Shown in pieces: positions 1 to 10,349 of a stretch of DNA of 64,000 bases. The first letter of the stretch is position 1, and the number at the start of each line of letters is the position of its first letter. The notes under the pieces are model-generated. The model had not been told where the DNA came from. It saw nothing but the letters and a program-made list of their open reading frames with translations, and did not search any database. Origin of the DNA: Abelmoschus esculentus. Lineage: Eukaryota > Streptophyta > Magnoliopsida > Malvales > Malvaceae. A program made the position numbers and the translations under genes. The stretch covers positions 20,424,517-20,488,516 of the forward strand of contig JAUCBN010000005.1 of the NCBI GenBank assembly GCA_035048815.1, given 5' to 3'.

Positions 1-1339
1 TAATCTCTATATTTTTACGAACTTTTCAAGGCTTGACGTTTTTAAACTGGACATAAACGATTTTGATATTATAAAAACTAAAATCCAATATTAATCTTAA
101 CTCTTTTAAATATAGGTATTTACAAGGTAACAGTTGTTTGGTTTTCTTAACTTTTTTAAAAAGTATGGATCAATAACGATTAATTTAAAATGATACGACA
201 AACCTATATAACAGTGCATATTATGATAACAGTATCATATAAATAAATATATTAACTTTATAAAATTACATATAAATTAAAAAATAATTTTAAAAAGTTA
301 TGTAAATATAATTTTTCCCTATTACTCTATCAAATAATTTTAAAATATATTAATTAATATTATTTATTTATAAATAAATATTTTAATTCAAAGTAAAATA
401 TTAAGATTAAATTATTTTAAAAATGTAAAAATTAAATTAATTATTTAATTAAACGTTTATAACATTTTTTAATATTATGTAAGTTTAATTTTACCCTGGC
501 CTGAGCCAATTCTTTTATATATCAAATGGAATGGATCGCGCTGCGAAGATGTTAAGATATAAAAAATGTCTTGAAAAGTTGATGAAATCACAGCCGTCCG
601 TTTGCTCAGAGTGGGGACCAGCGCCTTGACAAACGCACGTGGGCATATCTACCCACTGCCTTTGCTGACCGAGAGTGTTGTGTTTCATTTATTTCTGACC
701 CCACCTGCCCCACCCTTGTCTGCTGCCCTAATCACCTACGGTCACCTTCCCACTATCTGTTGGTCAACCCATCCCTTTATCAGTCAACACAGGGGGGTTT
801 AGAAAAGAAATTAAAATTATTTTGTTTCACATTTCTAAATAAAAAATCATTATAGATAAGGAATAATAATCCAACGGTGGAAAGGTTGAGAAGGGAAGGA
901 TTAAGTCAATGAAAGGTGGGGTCAAGAAAACGATAGCACGGGATTAGGGAAGGCGACGTTGTAGGGAAACGGAGCAGACAAAACCAGGTTGCCCTGATGG
1001 CCCACGTGTCGCCCACCGTGCGCGTGTTTGCATGAAAGCAGTAGTTAGGATGGTTAGGGCCACACGAAACCTAATCCCTTAATTATGTTTTTATTAAATT
1101 AAAAGAAAATTAATAAAAGAATGAATTAATTTAAAATTATTATTATTTTTAGATAAATCAAACTTTATTTTATTCAAACTAATTTTTTAAATCAAATTTT
1201 GTAAGAATCTATCAAATATCTTTAATATCTTTATATAAAAAAATCTATTAAATAGCTCAGTTTAAAGCTATAGAACAATATATTTTTTGAATATTTATAA
1301 TTGTTTATCCTAATTTGAGCACCGCTTCTTATTTGGACA
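1..1339. other. AT-rich intergenic DNA with a GC-richer block
   Basis: No coding region is supported here. Most of the stretch is A/T runs. Positions about 500-1060 are distinctly richer in G+C and contain ACGT-core G-box-like sites (near 627 and 1002) and TTGGTCAAC-type W-box-like sites near 760. The block could be a distal promoter of a gene outside the window, but nothing here proves it. The 66-codon frame at 602-802 resembles no known protein. Confidence 0.4.
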
Positions 1340-1640
1340 AAGATACCCAAGACTAATAGTGACCATCTCTTATGCTTTCTGTAATTTCGCTCTTATCAAA
1401 GATAATAGTTAAAAACACACCAAACTAATCGAACAACTAAGGCTCTCATAGATTTACCTTTCCATATATGTTGCACCCATGCTAACATCTCAGGCCAACT
1501 ATTTTGTTGAGGGCATAAATTACAAACCTACAATAACAAAGTTAAAAGTTGTAACATATACGGACACTCTCCAAAAAGATAATCTCTAGATTTAATGTAT
1601 TCCGTGCACAACAAACAATGAGGATCCAAAAGAATTATCG
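1340..1640 (-). pseudogene. LINE reverse-transcriptase zinc-binding (zf-RVT) remnant
   Basis: Read on the minus strand with frameshifts and stops, this stretch gives the typical zf-RVT end of plant LINE polyproteins. There is a C-x2-C start (HCLLCTEYIKS), then SRDYLFGECPY, then SWPEMLAWVQHIWKGKS, then RLVWCVFNYYL and ERNYRKHKRW. The order and spacing match the family. At least three stop codons interrupt it and no upstream reverse transcriptase is visible, so it is a short decayed fragment. Confidence 0.6.
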
Positions 1641-2048
1641 ACTGAACCATTCTGTACTCGGTTAATAGCCTATTTAACATCACTAACCATGATATAAATT
1701 ATTATCGAAGAATAATCAATCTATCTCAAACAATACTTACACATGATATTTTTTCCGGCCTTATAACAATCCATACTACTTAGTTGTATAATCATCATGT
1801 ACGCTTCCAATAGACATCCATACATTTCTCGACTTGAATTTTCTTTTAACACTTTTAAATTATTAATTTTATCCGTTAACTTTTAACAGTAGATACCAAT
1901 TAAAAAACAAAACGTAACGTTACGTATAATTTTATAAAAAAATAATTAAAATATTAAAACAAATTTATAAAAATAGATAAAATATTAAATATTTAGTTAT
2001 CCCTAAAATATATAATGAATGTACAAATATAATACTAAAATGATTAAG
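1641..2048. other. AT-rich spacer
   Basis: No gene or clear repeat was seen. The stretch ends where the inverted-repeat element begins with GTATAAAGATAATTTTAA. Confidence 0.4.
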
Positions 2049-2223
2049 GTATAAAGATAATTTTAACCCTTAACGTTTATAATTTTTATCATTTTGGCCC
2101 TTATTCTTTTTTTGGGATAAATTTAGCCCTTAACCTATATCTTTTTGACAAATAACTTATTTTTAACTACCATGATAATTAGACCGTTAAAAATTTAACA
2201 ATGATGGCATATCATATGCATAT

Positions 2224-2791
2224 TGTCACGGGGCTAGCGTCTTGACCTAGCTGAACCGCGCGGCCTTAGTCGATGTTCTTAGACAAACGACTAAGTCAGC
2301 CTGAAAACTCACTCCGGAAGATCAAACTTCCCAAGGCACTAAGAACGCTGAATCGTTCTAGCGGAAAGCAAACTATGAGTATGGCTACTCAAGAACGAAA
2401 AGAAGAACGCGAAGAACACAAAGAACAATTGAGAGAGTTTTAGAGTGAATGCCACTTGATTACTCAAAGATGAGATGATCCAAATGAGACTGGGGAGGTC
2501 TCTATTTATAGTTGATTCCCCTTACATCCGACGGTTCCCACTGATTTACATCGATGGCTAGGATCATTTCCTACCAACCACATTGGCACAATCCTAAGAA
2601 TATTCCATGTTAACTAAGGAAACAAATCCTAAGAATACAAGGAAAGTTTACAAGGCCAAAATGGTTATCTTCTAGAATCCTCCATGGAACGGGCTAAGTC
2701 TGGTGGTACCTTTAGGCCCAAAATCTCCCTAAGAACCTCTTCGGCAGCAATATGCGCATGTGGCACGGGCTCGAACTGGCGGCCCGTGACA
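2224..2791 (-). repeat. 3' LTR of the TR-GAG element
   Basis: This 568-bp direct copy of 5186-5753 has TG...CA ends and a perfect 9-bp terminal inverted repeat (TGTCACGGG/CCCGTGACA). It differs from its partner near 2272, 2297, 2664 and 2744. Confidence 0.92.
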
Positions 2792-2803
2792 TTCTCCCCC
2801 ATC
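2792..2803 (-). other. Polypurine tract
   Basis: The minus strand reads GATGGGGGAGAA directly before the 3' LTR start TGTCACGGG, the expected place and composition for plus-strand priming. Confidence 0.85.
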
Positions 2804-2931
2804 AAACATGGCGACGCCCTCGTCGCCGCCTCGGAACGAAGATAGAACCGATCCTGGGAATTCCTTGTCACCTCGGCTTGCCCCAAACTCTGAATCGGGC
2901 TGGATACTCTTCCCATAAAGAGCATTCGACT

Positions 2932-4242
2932 CTAGCTCAGTTGTCCACCCAAATGGACTGCTTGCTTTGGTACTCGTCGCCATCTAACATCAGTCACCGT
3001 CCCTTCAAGCGCATCTCGATCGTAGGAGTTAACTCCTACCAGTTGTGATTTGCCCCCATTTGGACACACATGGTCCTTGCACAATGACTTGGACGCCACA
3101 ACATTGAACACTGAGCGGGCTCTTAGAATCGTCGGCAACCCTCGTTTGCGCCTAAGAACTCTAAAAGGTGGCTTGTGCTCTCGCCAAGTATCGACAACTC
3201 CATTTGAAGGGTTAGGTTTTTGCTGGCCTACACCCGACAAACAAGGCAAATCAAACTGTAAAACACAATCATTGTGTTCGGGATGTACCTCAATCAACTT
3301 TTCCGCATTCACTCTAACTCGCATCAATCCTTCTTCACTCCTGAAGTTTGATGCTCCCACCGATGCTTCGTCTTTATTGAAGCTCGATGCCTCGTCCATC
3401 TCCTCAATGGATGGATCTCCCACGGGTTCACTATCATGTGGCTCAGGCAACTCTTGCCCCACCAAGGTGTCCACTCCAATAGCCTCCAAAGCAATGCCTC
3501 CTTCCCTTGGAGCATCCTCGGTAAGCTGAATGGAAGTCAGTTTCTCGATCCTCCGTCCCTTGTCTCGATACACGGGCACAACACAATGTTGTTTCGGATC
3601 CAAAATGCAGACAACGTTGGCACAAGGGATGATAAGAGCTTGAACATGGTCAAGGAAGTTAAGCCCCAAAACGAAATCAAAGTCATCTAAGTGAATTACC
3701 TTGAAATCTTCCTTGGCCTTCCATTCACCAATCTGCAGCTCTACCTTCCGCACTGTTCCAACAACTGGAACCTCCTTGGCATTAACGGTCTTGATCTTTT
3801 TGGTTGAACCTTCAACTTCGAGACCAAGCTTCTCAGCAGCCATCTTTGACATGAAGAGATCGGATGCTCCGGTGTCCACTAGAGCACTCCTCGATCGTCC
3901 CGCCACGTTGATGTTGACAAACATCAACCCATTCTGCTTCGGGCCCTTCTTTGCCTTTGCAGAATTCAGTATCATTGCCCCAAGCTTACAAGCCTCACTC
4001 GACTCGGGCTTGTCCCTTTTGGACTGCTTGACTCGATCCAGGTTCTCACGAACTACGTGAGGTCCCTTGCTCTCGTAACATTGCTTCCCCACCCTTGGCT
4101 TGATTGCTCTAACACTGGCAATCGTACCAAGCATACATTCCTCGTCCTCTTGCTCGTCATCCGCATCATTGATCGTATCGGGGCGCTTCTTCTTGGGACA
4201 CTCTTTCACCAAGTGTGAACCATGGCAATGGTAGCACTTCAA
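2932..4242 (-). CDS. Gag zinc knuckle plus retropepsin, with a long unusual C-terminal tail
   Basis: The frame continues Gag in phase. It opens with a CCHC knuckle (CYHCHGSHLVKEC), which binds RNA. Near residues 110-200 is a retropepsin-like aspartic protease with active-site motif LVDTGASDLFMS and the family's later VLGLNFLDHV segment. About 230 residues follow that I do not recognise. They are acidic at first, then basic (VLRRKRGLP), and run to within about 140 bp of the 3' LTR. In a full Ty3 element this position would hold reverse transcriptase; here there is no YxDD or RNase H motif. Expression would need the upstream TGA to be bypassed. Confidence 0.85.
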   Translation of the reverse strand: MKCYHCHGSHLVKECPKKKRPDTINDADDEQEDEECMLGTIASVRAIKPRVGKQCYESKGPHVVRENLDRVKQSKRDKPESSEACKLGAMILNSAKAKKGPKQNGLMFVNINVAGRSRSALVDTGASDLFMSKMAAEKLGLEVEGSTKKIKTVNAKEVPVVGTVRKVELQIGEWKAKEDFKVIHLDDFDFVLGLNFLDHVQALIIPCANVVCILDPKQHCVVPVYRDKGRRIEKLTSIQLTEDAPREGGIALEAIGVDTLVGQELPEPHDSEPVGDPSIEEMDEASSFNKDEASVGASNFRSEEGLMRVRVNAEKLIEVHPEHNDCVLQFDLPCLSGVGQQKPNPSNGVVDTWREHKPPFRVLRRKRGLPTILRARSVFNVVASKSLCKDHVCPNGGKSQLVGVNSYDRDALEGTVTDVRWRRVPKQAVHLGGQLS

Positions 4243-4248
4243 AGGCCC

Positions 4249-5145
4249 TCAATCCTTTTTCTCCGATGGTTTGACAACCTTGTTGACCCTCTCATCATCA
4301 TTGCAGGAATGATTATCCTCCTCGTCTCCCCCACCAAAGCTCTTGCCTCGGGGCTTGGAAGACTTGGACATGTCAACTTCGAACTGAGCTATGGACTCGG
4401 CTGCGGTAAATGCTTTGGAAAGCTCCTCGACTCCCCTCCGTTCTAGCTCCATTTGAGCCCATCTTTGGAGTCTATCCATGAAGTAGGAAAATCCCTCCGC
4501 TTCACTCAAGTCCTGGATTTGGAGCTTGATTTCAATGAACTTCCTAACATAGTCAGTGATGGAACCCTCATGTTTCAATTGCCGCAACTTCTTACGAGCC
4601 TCCCGTTGAGCATTCGTCGGATAGAACTGCTCTTTGAACTCAACTTGAAACTCTTTCCATGTCTCAAAAGGAATGTCTCCACTCGGCTCCTCCGAGCATC
4701 TGCGTCGCCACCACAAAAGAGCGACATCAGTTAAATACATTGAAGCAACGTTTACTTTCTCCGCATCATCCTTGATGCCCATGGCTCGAAAGTACTGCTC
4801 CATGCCCCACAAGAAGTTCTCAACATCTTGGGCCGATCGGTTCCCCTTGAACACCTTTGGCTTTGGGATATCCTTCTTTGACTTGGATGCAGTGGCCATC
4901 TTTCCATTCATCAAGGCAACTTTGTAAATATACAAGTCTGCCTTCATCTCCTCCATCTTAATCTTCACAGCCTGCAACTCGGCCTCAAGCACATCGCATC
5001 TCTCTTCCGCACCATTGGCCACCTGGCTGAGTTTGTCAACTCGCTCCTCCAGCGTAGCAACAGCATCCCTCGAACTTGCTCTTTGGCTTTGCCCAGCAAC
5101 GATCTTCACACCCTTTGCCGCAACATCTTCTTCTCCACGTGCCAT
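4249..5145 (-). CDS. Retrotransposon Gag polyprotein, N-terminal part
   Basis: This is the structural capsid protein of the LTR element. The start is taken at MARGEED, after the primer-binding site; the longer frame has no good start and overlaps that site. A coiled-coil-like stretch (about residues 25-75) precedes the retrotransposon gag core, marked by ALLWWRRRC, FKEQFYPTNAQREARKKL and SITDYVRKFIEI. The frame stops at a TGA (4249-4251) but continues in the same register with the zinc knuckle at 4242. Originally this was one gag-pro reading frame with a single nonsense change, or a stop that is read through. Confidence 0.85.
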   Translation of the reverse strand: MARGEEDVAAKGVKIVAGQSQRASSRDAVATLEERVDKLSQVANGAEERCDVLEAELQAVKIKMEEMKADLYIYKVALMNGKMATASKSKKDIPKPKVFKGNRSAQDVENFLWGMEQYFRAMGIKDDAEKVNVASMYLTDVALLWWRRRCSEEPSGDIPFETWKEFQVEFKEQFYPTNAQREARKKLRQLKHEGSITDYVRKFIEIKLQIQDLSEAEGFSYFMDRLQRWAQMELERRGVEELSKAFTAAESIAQFEVDMSKSSKPRGKSFGGGDEEDNHSCNDDERVNKVVKPSEKKD

Positions 5146-5171
5146 AATCACTAGTGCCTTGCTCGAACCAC

Positions 5172-5183
5172 GCTCTGATACCA
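5172..5183 (-). other. Primer-binding site (tRNA-iMet)
   Basis: The minus strand reads TGGTATCAGAGC two bases after the 5' LTR, complementary to the 3' end of plant initiator tRNA-Met. This fixes the orientation of the element. Confidence 0.9.
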
Positions 5184-5185
5184 CT

Positions 5186-5753
5186 TGTCACGGGGCTAGC
5201 GTCTTGACCTAGCTGAACCGCGCGGCCTTAATCGATGTTCTTAGACAAACGACTAAATCAGCCTGAAAACTCACTCCGGAAGATCAAACTTCCCAAGGCA
5301 CTAAGAACGCTGAATCGTTCTAGCGGAAAGCAAACTATGAGTATGGCTACTCAAGAACGAAAAGAAGAACGCGAAGAACACAAAGAACAATTGAGAGAGT
5401 TTTAGAGTGAATGCCACTTGATTACTCAAAGATGAGATGATCCAAATGAGACTGGGGAGGTCTCTATTTATAGTTGATTCCCCTTACATCCGACGGTTCC
5501 CACTGATTTACATCGATGGCTAGGATCATTTCCTACCAACCACATTGGCACAATCCTAAGAATATTCCATGTTAACTAAGGAAACAAATCCTAAGAATAC
5601 AAGGAAAGTTTACAAGGCCAAAATGGCTATCTTCTAGAATCCTCCATGGAACGGGCTAAGTCTGGTGGTACCTTTAGGCCCAAAATCTCCCTAAGAACCT
5701 CTTGGGCAGCAATATGCGCATGTGGCACGGGCTCGAACTGGCGGCCCGTGACA
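5186..5753 (-). repeat. 5' LTR of the TR-GAG element
   Basis: This 568-bp LTR lies upstream of the primer-binding site in the minus-strand orientation, so it would hold the promoter. It is about 99% identical to the other LTR. Confidence 0.92.
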
Positions 5754-6068
5754 TTATGATAATATATTTTAAATAACATGGCATCTAACCTATCAAATAT
5801 ATATATGTAGATGAAATATAATTTTATTCTAATATAAAATATCAAATAATTAAAATTCAAATAAAATATTAAAAATTAATTAATTCTAAAATAAAATGCT
5901 ACTAAATACTCTCAACCATAACTACGATAGAATCAAAGTCCTATCTTCAAAAAATATGAACACAGTTCAAAATTAATTAATTTTTTAAGATAGGATTTTG
6001 ATTCTATCGTAGTTATAGTTGAGAATGTTTAATAACATTTTATTTTAGAATTAATTATTATTTTTAAT

Positions 6069-6386
6069 ATTTCCTATGCGATGACCTATGAGCATTGTTC
6101 TATTGGATTCTATGTCAATAATTTTGCAACCATTTTTATCAAAAGAAACATAGAAACCTTTATCACACAATTGACTAATGCTCAACAAGTTATGCTTAAG
6201 ACCATTAACAAGTAAGACATTTTCAATAGGAATAGAGGAGTGATTACCAATAGAGCCTATACCCTCAATTTGGCCTTTGGAGTTGTCACCAAATGTCACT
6301 ACTCCACCCTTTTTGAGCTCTAACTCCTTAAATCGTCCATTGTCTCCGGTCATATGCCTTGAGCATCCACTATCAAGGTACCACAT
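6069..6386 (-). pseudogene. Copia protease-region fragment
   Basis: The piece begins WYLDSGCSRHMTGD, containing the DSG active site of copia aspartic proteases, and continues into the gag-pre-integrase region (LLSISQLCDKGF). It breaks at GHRIGNI, where MITE sequence begins, so the last few codons of the open frame are not copia. It is separated from gag by about 50 bases, with a stop at the gag end. Confidence 0.8.
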
Positions 6387-6439
6387 ATTTTGACTTGAAG
6401 CTTTGGCCTTAAAGCAATGCTCAACCTACAAACAAAAAT

Positions 6440-8098
6440 TTAGTTTTTCACTTTTGGTACCCAAATTATTTTGGGTCCATGAGAGTTAGTCCCTAAAAGC
6501 TTGGTTCCCTTAGGAATCCAAGAGGCAATAGCATTTACATTATTAGAAACAATGAGTTCCTTAGGAACCCAAACACTCCTAATTTTTCTATGTCTAAAAT
6601 GCCTTTGAAAACCTTTTTGTTTGTGGTTTTGAAAATTTCTTTTGACATGGTTGGGTTTTGAAGAGCTTCCCTTTTCAAAAGTTGAACTCCCAACCACCTT
6701 AATTTGTTCTTTAAGCTCATTCACCACCTTGTGGTGATTCTCACTCAAGCTTGAAACAAGGTTGTTTAAATCAACATTTTCTTTTTGAAAAAATTTCAAA
6801 TCATCATTTAAATCAACAACCTTTTCTTCCAAATCCAAAATTGTTTTTGTCAAAGAATCATTTTTCATTTCTAAATCGGAAATAGTTTTCTTGCTTTTCA
6901 AAATTGATTCTTTGAACTTCAAAACCAACTCATCATACACATCTTGTAGTTCATCATAAGCATCATAAAGTTCATCAGAAGATAAATCATTACAAGATAG
7001 TTCAAGGGTTATCTTAGGCTCATCAAGAGCCATGAGACACAAGTTGGCCACCTCATTATCCTCATCGGATGATGACTCCTCATCACTCCAAGTAGCAACA
7101 TGAGCTTTATGTTTCTTCTTCTTCTCAAAACCCTTCTTTTTGTATAGGGGGCAATCGGTCCTAATGTGATCGGGCTTCTTGCATTCATAGCAAATAATTT
7201 GATCTTTCTCTTCTTCTTTGCTCTTTGCCTTGAAGTCTCTCTTTCGTTGGAATCTTCGATTCCTATTTGCCCTCATGAGTCTTGTGAATCTTTTGGCTAC
7301 CATGGTCAATTCCTCTAGCTCTTCTTCTTCACTAGTGTCCACTTCTTCTTGTGACAATGAAGCTTTAAGAGCAATCTCTTGCTTCTTTTTCTCTACTTCC
7401 CACTTTTCTATCTTTACTTCTTCTTTCTTTTTCTCTTCTTCTCTTTCTTTTTTCATGATCTCATGGGTAAGGAGATATCTCACAAGAGCATCTAGCTTTA
7501 GAGTCTTCAAGTCCTTGGCTTCAATGATAGCCGTCCTTTTGCTATCCCAAGACTCAGGAAGAGAGTAGATAAGCTTCCTTACGAGTTTCTCTTCCGGAAT
7601 AATCTCACCAAAACCTTTGAGACCATTGACAATTATGGAAAATCTATCGAACATTTTGGTGATGTCTTCATCCGGCTCCATCTTGAAATTTTCATAATTT
7701 AAATTGAGAAGACCAATCTTCGTTTCCTTCACATCGTTGGTGCCCTCATAAGTTGTCTCCATGGAGTCCCAAACTTCTTTGGCACTTGTGCATGAAGACA
7801 TCTTAGAGTAGATGTCGGGGTCTAAAGCACAAAAGAGAATGTGAAGAGCCTTATCATTTGTGGACATTCTCCTTCTTTCTTCATCGGTCATCTCGTTCCT
7901 TTTCTTAGGCACTTGCCGATCTCCTTCTTGCTTCATAGGGATGGAGGGTCCATCTTCGATTATATCCCAAAGGACATAATTATTGGAGTTGATGAATAGT
8001 CTCATCCAATTCTTCCAATAAGAATAGTTGTCCCCATTAAAGAAGGGTGGCTTGGTGATGAAGTGAGACTCGTTCCACGAACCGAAAGTGGAGGCCAT
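6440..8098 (-). CDS. Copia Gag (UBN2/DUF4219 type)
   Basis: The start is chosen at MASTFGSWNESHF, where the family usually begins; the longer frame runs back into the primer-binding region. The N-terminus has the DUF4219-like signature PPFFNGDNYSYWKNWMRLF. The UBN2 capsid core follows, with AKEVWDSMETTYEG and DEDITKMFDRFSIIVNGL. A charged, Lys/Glu-rich linker leads to a CCHC zinc knuckle (CYECKKPDHIRTDC), then a long coiled coil (SDLEMKNDSLTKTILDLEEK). The reading frame is open for over 550 codons, so the coding part is well preserved even though the element is truncated. Confidence 0.85.
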   Translation of the reverse strand: MASTFGSWNESHFITKPPFFNGDNYSYWKNWMRLFINSNNYVLWDIIEDGPSIPMKQEGDRQVPKKRNEMTDEERRRMSTNDKALHILFCALDPDIYSKMSSCTSAKEVWDSMETTYEGTNDVKETKIGLLNLNYENFKMEPDEDITKMFDRFSIIVNGLKGFGEIIPEEKLVRKLIYSLPESWDSKRTAIIEAKDLKTLKLDALVRYLLTHEIMKKEREEEKKKEEVKIEKWEVEKKKQEIALKASLSQEEVDTSEEEELEELTMVAKRFTRLMRANRNRRFQRKRDFKAKSKEEEKDQIICYECKKPDHIRTDCPLYKKKGFEKKKKHKAHVATWSDEESSSDEDNEVANLCLMALDEPKITLELSCNDLSSDELYDAYDELQDVYDELVLKFKESILKSKKTISDLEMKNDSLTKTILDLEEKVVDLNDDLKFFQKENVDLNNLVSSLSENHHKVVNELKEQIKVVGSSTFEKGSSSKPNHVKRNFQNHKQKGFQRHFRHRKIRSVWVPKELIVSNNVNAIASWIPKGTKLLGTNSHGPKIIWVPKVKN

Positions 8099-8172
8099 TG
8101 AATTTTTGTTGTAGAGATGATCAACAACCCTTGGATCTTCTTTGGTGGAGGTGAATCCCTTCAAAGATCAAA

Positions 8173-8183
8173 CTCTGATACTA
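8173..8183 (-). other. Degenerate primer-binding site
   Basis: The minus strand reads TAGTATCAGAG five bases from the LTR, one change from the usual TGGTATCAGAG complementary to initiator tRNA-Met. Confidence 0.75.
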
Positions 8184-8188
8184 ATAAT

Positions 8189-9390
8189 TGTTGAGTTGAT
8201 CGATGTTGAATAATGGCCAAGAGGGGGTGAATTGGATATTAAAAATTTGGTAGGAGATTTTCGATAAAAATCGAGAAATAAAGAACACAATGATTTATAG
8301 TGGTTCAAGCTTCGAACAAGCTCTACATCCACTACCTTAGCTCCCACTAAGGATTTTGAAACTAATTCACTATTGAATTCAACCTTTTTCTAGGTTCAAG
8401 GGATAACCTTTACAAACAAATCAATTTTCTACCCAAAATTGATTTAGACCTCACAAGGTGTTACAAGAGATTTGGTTTGGCTAAGAAGGATTCTCTCACA
8501 AGAAATAATAGCCTCAAATACAAACAAACTCTCCCCAAACTTAAATTACAACTGATCAAAATGAAATACACAAGTTGGGAGGCTAAAATATGCAATGAAG
8601 TACTTTGAGTTGGATTTGTGTGCTTGGATGTTGCTTGAGATTCAATTCTCTATGTATGCTTTTGAAAATGCTTCTTTTTATACCTTCTCATTGATTTCTA
8701 ACCGTTGAAGTTGTTGGGAAAGTAAATATGGATGTTGGAGCTTCATCTTTCCATCATAAATGCACTCTGCAGCAGGTGGTATCGAAACACGGGGTACGTG
8801 TTTCGAAACATGCCAAGAAAATAAAGAGTCATTGTGCATTTAATAAGGGGTGTATCGATACCTGTTTCGATACCAAAAGTTTCTGAGAAGCTTGGTATCG
8901 AACCTTGTTTTGATACAGGTTAACCATAATTTAAAAATTAACTAACACCAACGGTCGACTCATTTAATGCTTGAAAATAGCCGTTGGGGATTACGGGTGT
9001 ATCGATACCAGGATTCGTATTTTTAAAAATTGAAAATAATTTGAAATTGTACCAGGCTGTTTCGATATCTGTATCAAAACATGAGTTGACAGAAAGTTTT
9101 GGTATCGAACCTTGTTTCGATACCTGTTCTTGATCTCAAGAACAAGCCTTGAAAAATCTCAGGTGTATCGATACCTTACCTCATGGTATCGATACCCTCG
9201 TGTAAAAATGGCTTGTAAGAGTATTTCAAAGTTCTTGGTTTTGACTTAGAGATCAAGCTTTGACTTAAGAACCAAAAAAGTTATTTCAAAATTAGTCCTT
9301 ACATTTATTTGTTATATCAAAATCAGTTTTAGTTTTACAAATGGTCCTAAATACCATTTCCTTATGATAACACATCCGTACCAATCAACA
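8189..9390 (-). repeat. Copia 5' LTR
   Basis: The 1202-bp segment begins TGTTGAGTTGATCG and ends CGTACCAATCAACA, giving TG...CA ends and an imperfect terminal inverted repeat. It sits directly upstream (minus strand) of the primer-binding site. Its right half is packed with ATCGATAC-type palindromes at about 8776-9205. No partner LTR exists in the window to measure age. Confidence 0.8.
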
Positions 9391-10349
9391 GATTGAGATC
9401 CTTAATTAATAAGTACTAATCTCCCGACAATCTTTGACTACTTGTTGGAATAACGAACATTATTAAACTAATCCCGACAAGTGACTGAAGATGATATTAT
9501 TGAAGCACGAGCATTGAAAAATGTCGGGGTCAAAACATCATAAGTAATGGATTTTTTCACGCAACAATCAAGTGGTTTCCATAATGTTGGTTTCATAAGA
9601 AAAGACTTGTACAACAGAATACAAAAATTCACGAATGATAAAATTATGTCCGGTGATGTAAATTCCCTCCTTAACTACTTTGAATTCAAGAAAGAACAAG
9701 ATGTCGGGTTATACATGCAGTATAATGTTGATGACTCGGACAGATTGCATAATCTATTTTGGTCTGATTCAACTTCGAGGTCTGATTATGCATGCTTCGG
9801 GATGTCCTTGCATTTGACACAACGTACAAATCAAATGCGTATGGGCGACCTGTAATGCCTATAGTTGGTGTGAATCACCACCATCAAACCATTATCTTTG
9901 GTGTTGCACTTCTAGCTGACGAGACTGCAGATACTTTTGAATGGGTTCTGAGTTCATTTTTAGAGTGTATGTGTAAAAAGGATCCAGTGTCGGTCGTAAC
10001 AGATGGTGATTGTTCCATGCATAAGGCTATAAAAACGGTGTTCCCACGTGCTCGACATCGAATTTGTTCATGGCATCTATCTCGAAATGCTTAAGCAAAC
10101 ATAGGTGATAAGAATTTCACTTCTGCGTTTACTAGATGCATGTCAGCTTGGTGGACAATAGATGAATTTGATGAAAATTGGAGATCAGTTACTCAGCAAT
10201 TTAATGTCGAAAAGCATCCTTGGGTTGTAGAGAAGGATCAAACTATGTATATATGGGCCCAGGCCTATCTTACTGGATATTTCTTCGCCAATGTATGTTC
10301 AACACAAAGGTGTGAATCTATGAATCACTACACCAGATTTGTTCTATAG

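Larger units (their letters stand above)
2224..5753 (-). mobile_element. Non-autonomous gag-protease LTR retrotransposon (TR-GAG type, Ty3-like)
   Basis: Two 568-bp direct LTRs bound the element. Each starts TGTCACGGG and ends CCCGTGACA, and by eye they differ at only four positions, so insertion was recent. On the minus strand the order is 5' LTR, primer-binding site complementary to initiator tRNA-Met, gag, zinc knuckle plus aspartic protease, polypurine tract, 3' LTR. No reverse transcriptase, RNase H or integrase is present, so it must depend on another element for mobility. It lies inside a MITE. The flanks CATAT and TTATG are not a clean 5-bp duplication; ATAT/TTAT is the best imperfect match. 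Confidence 0.9.
2049..6068. repeat. Terminal-inverted-repeat MITE, copy 1, split by a retrotransposon
   Basis: The left arm is 2049-2223 and the rest resumes at 5754, on the far side of the LTR element. The left arm matches the first 170 bases of the intact copy at 41247-41871 almost base for base, and the right segment continues that copy's interior. Positions about 5876-6058 form a long palindrome: one arm near 5876-5955 and its reverse complement near 5980-6058, around a short spacer. The right terminal arm is missing and copia sequence starts there instead. The flanks of the other copy suggest a Mutator-like origin, but the superfamily is not proven. Confidence 0.7.
6069..9390 (-). mobile_element. 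3'-truncated Ty1/copia retrotransposon
   Basis: On the minus strand the order is 5' LTR (8189-9390), degenerate primer-binding site, gag, then the start of the protease region, which breaks off near 6069 inside the split MITE. Integrase, reverse transcriptase, RNase H and the 3' LTR are absent. The junction lies in a short AATATT shared by both sequences, suggesting deletion by end joining. The right LTR border is followed by GATTG and the Mutator-like region. Confidence 0.85.

Noticed and set aside
2665..3690. Several open frames on both strands over the 3' LTR and protease tail
   Set aside because: They are shadows of the retroelement gag-pro frame and its LTR; none has domain similarity.
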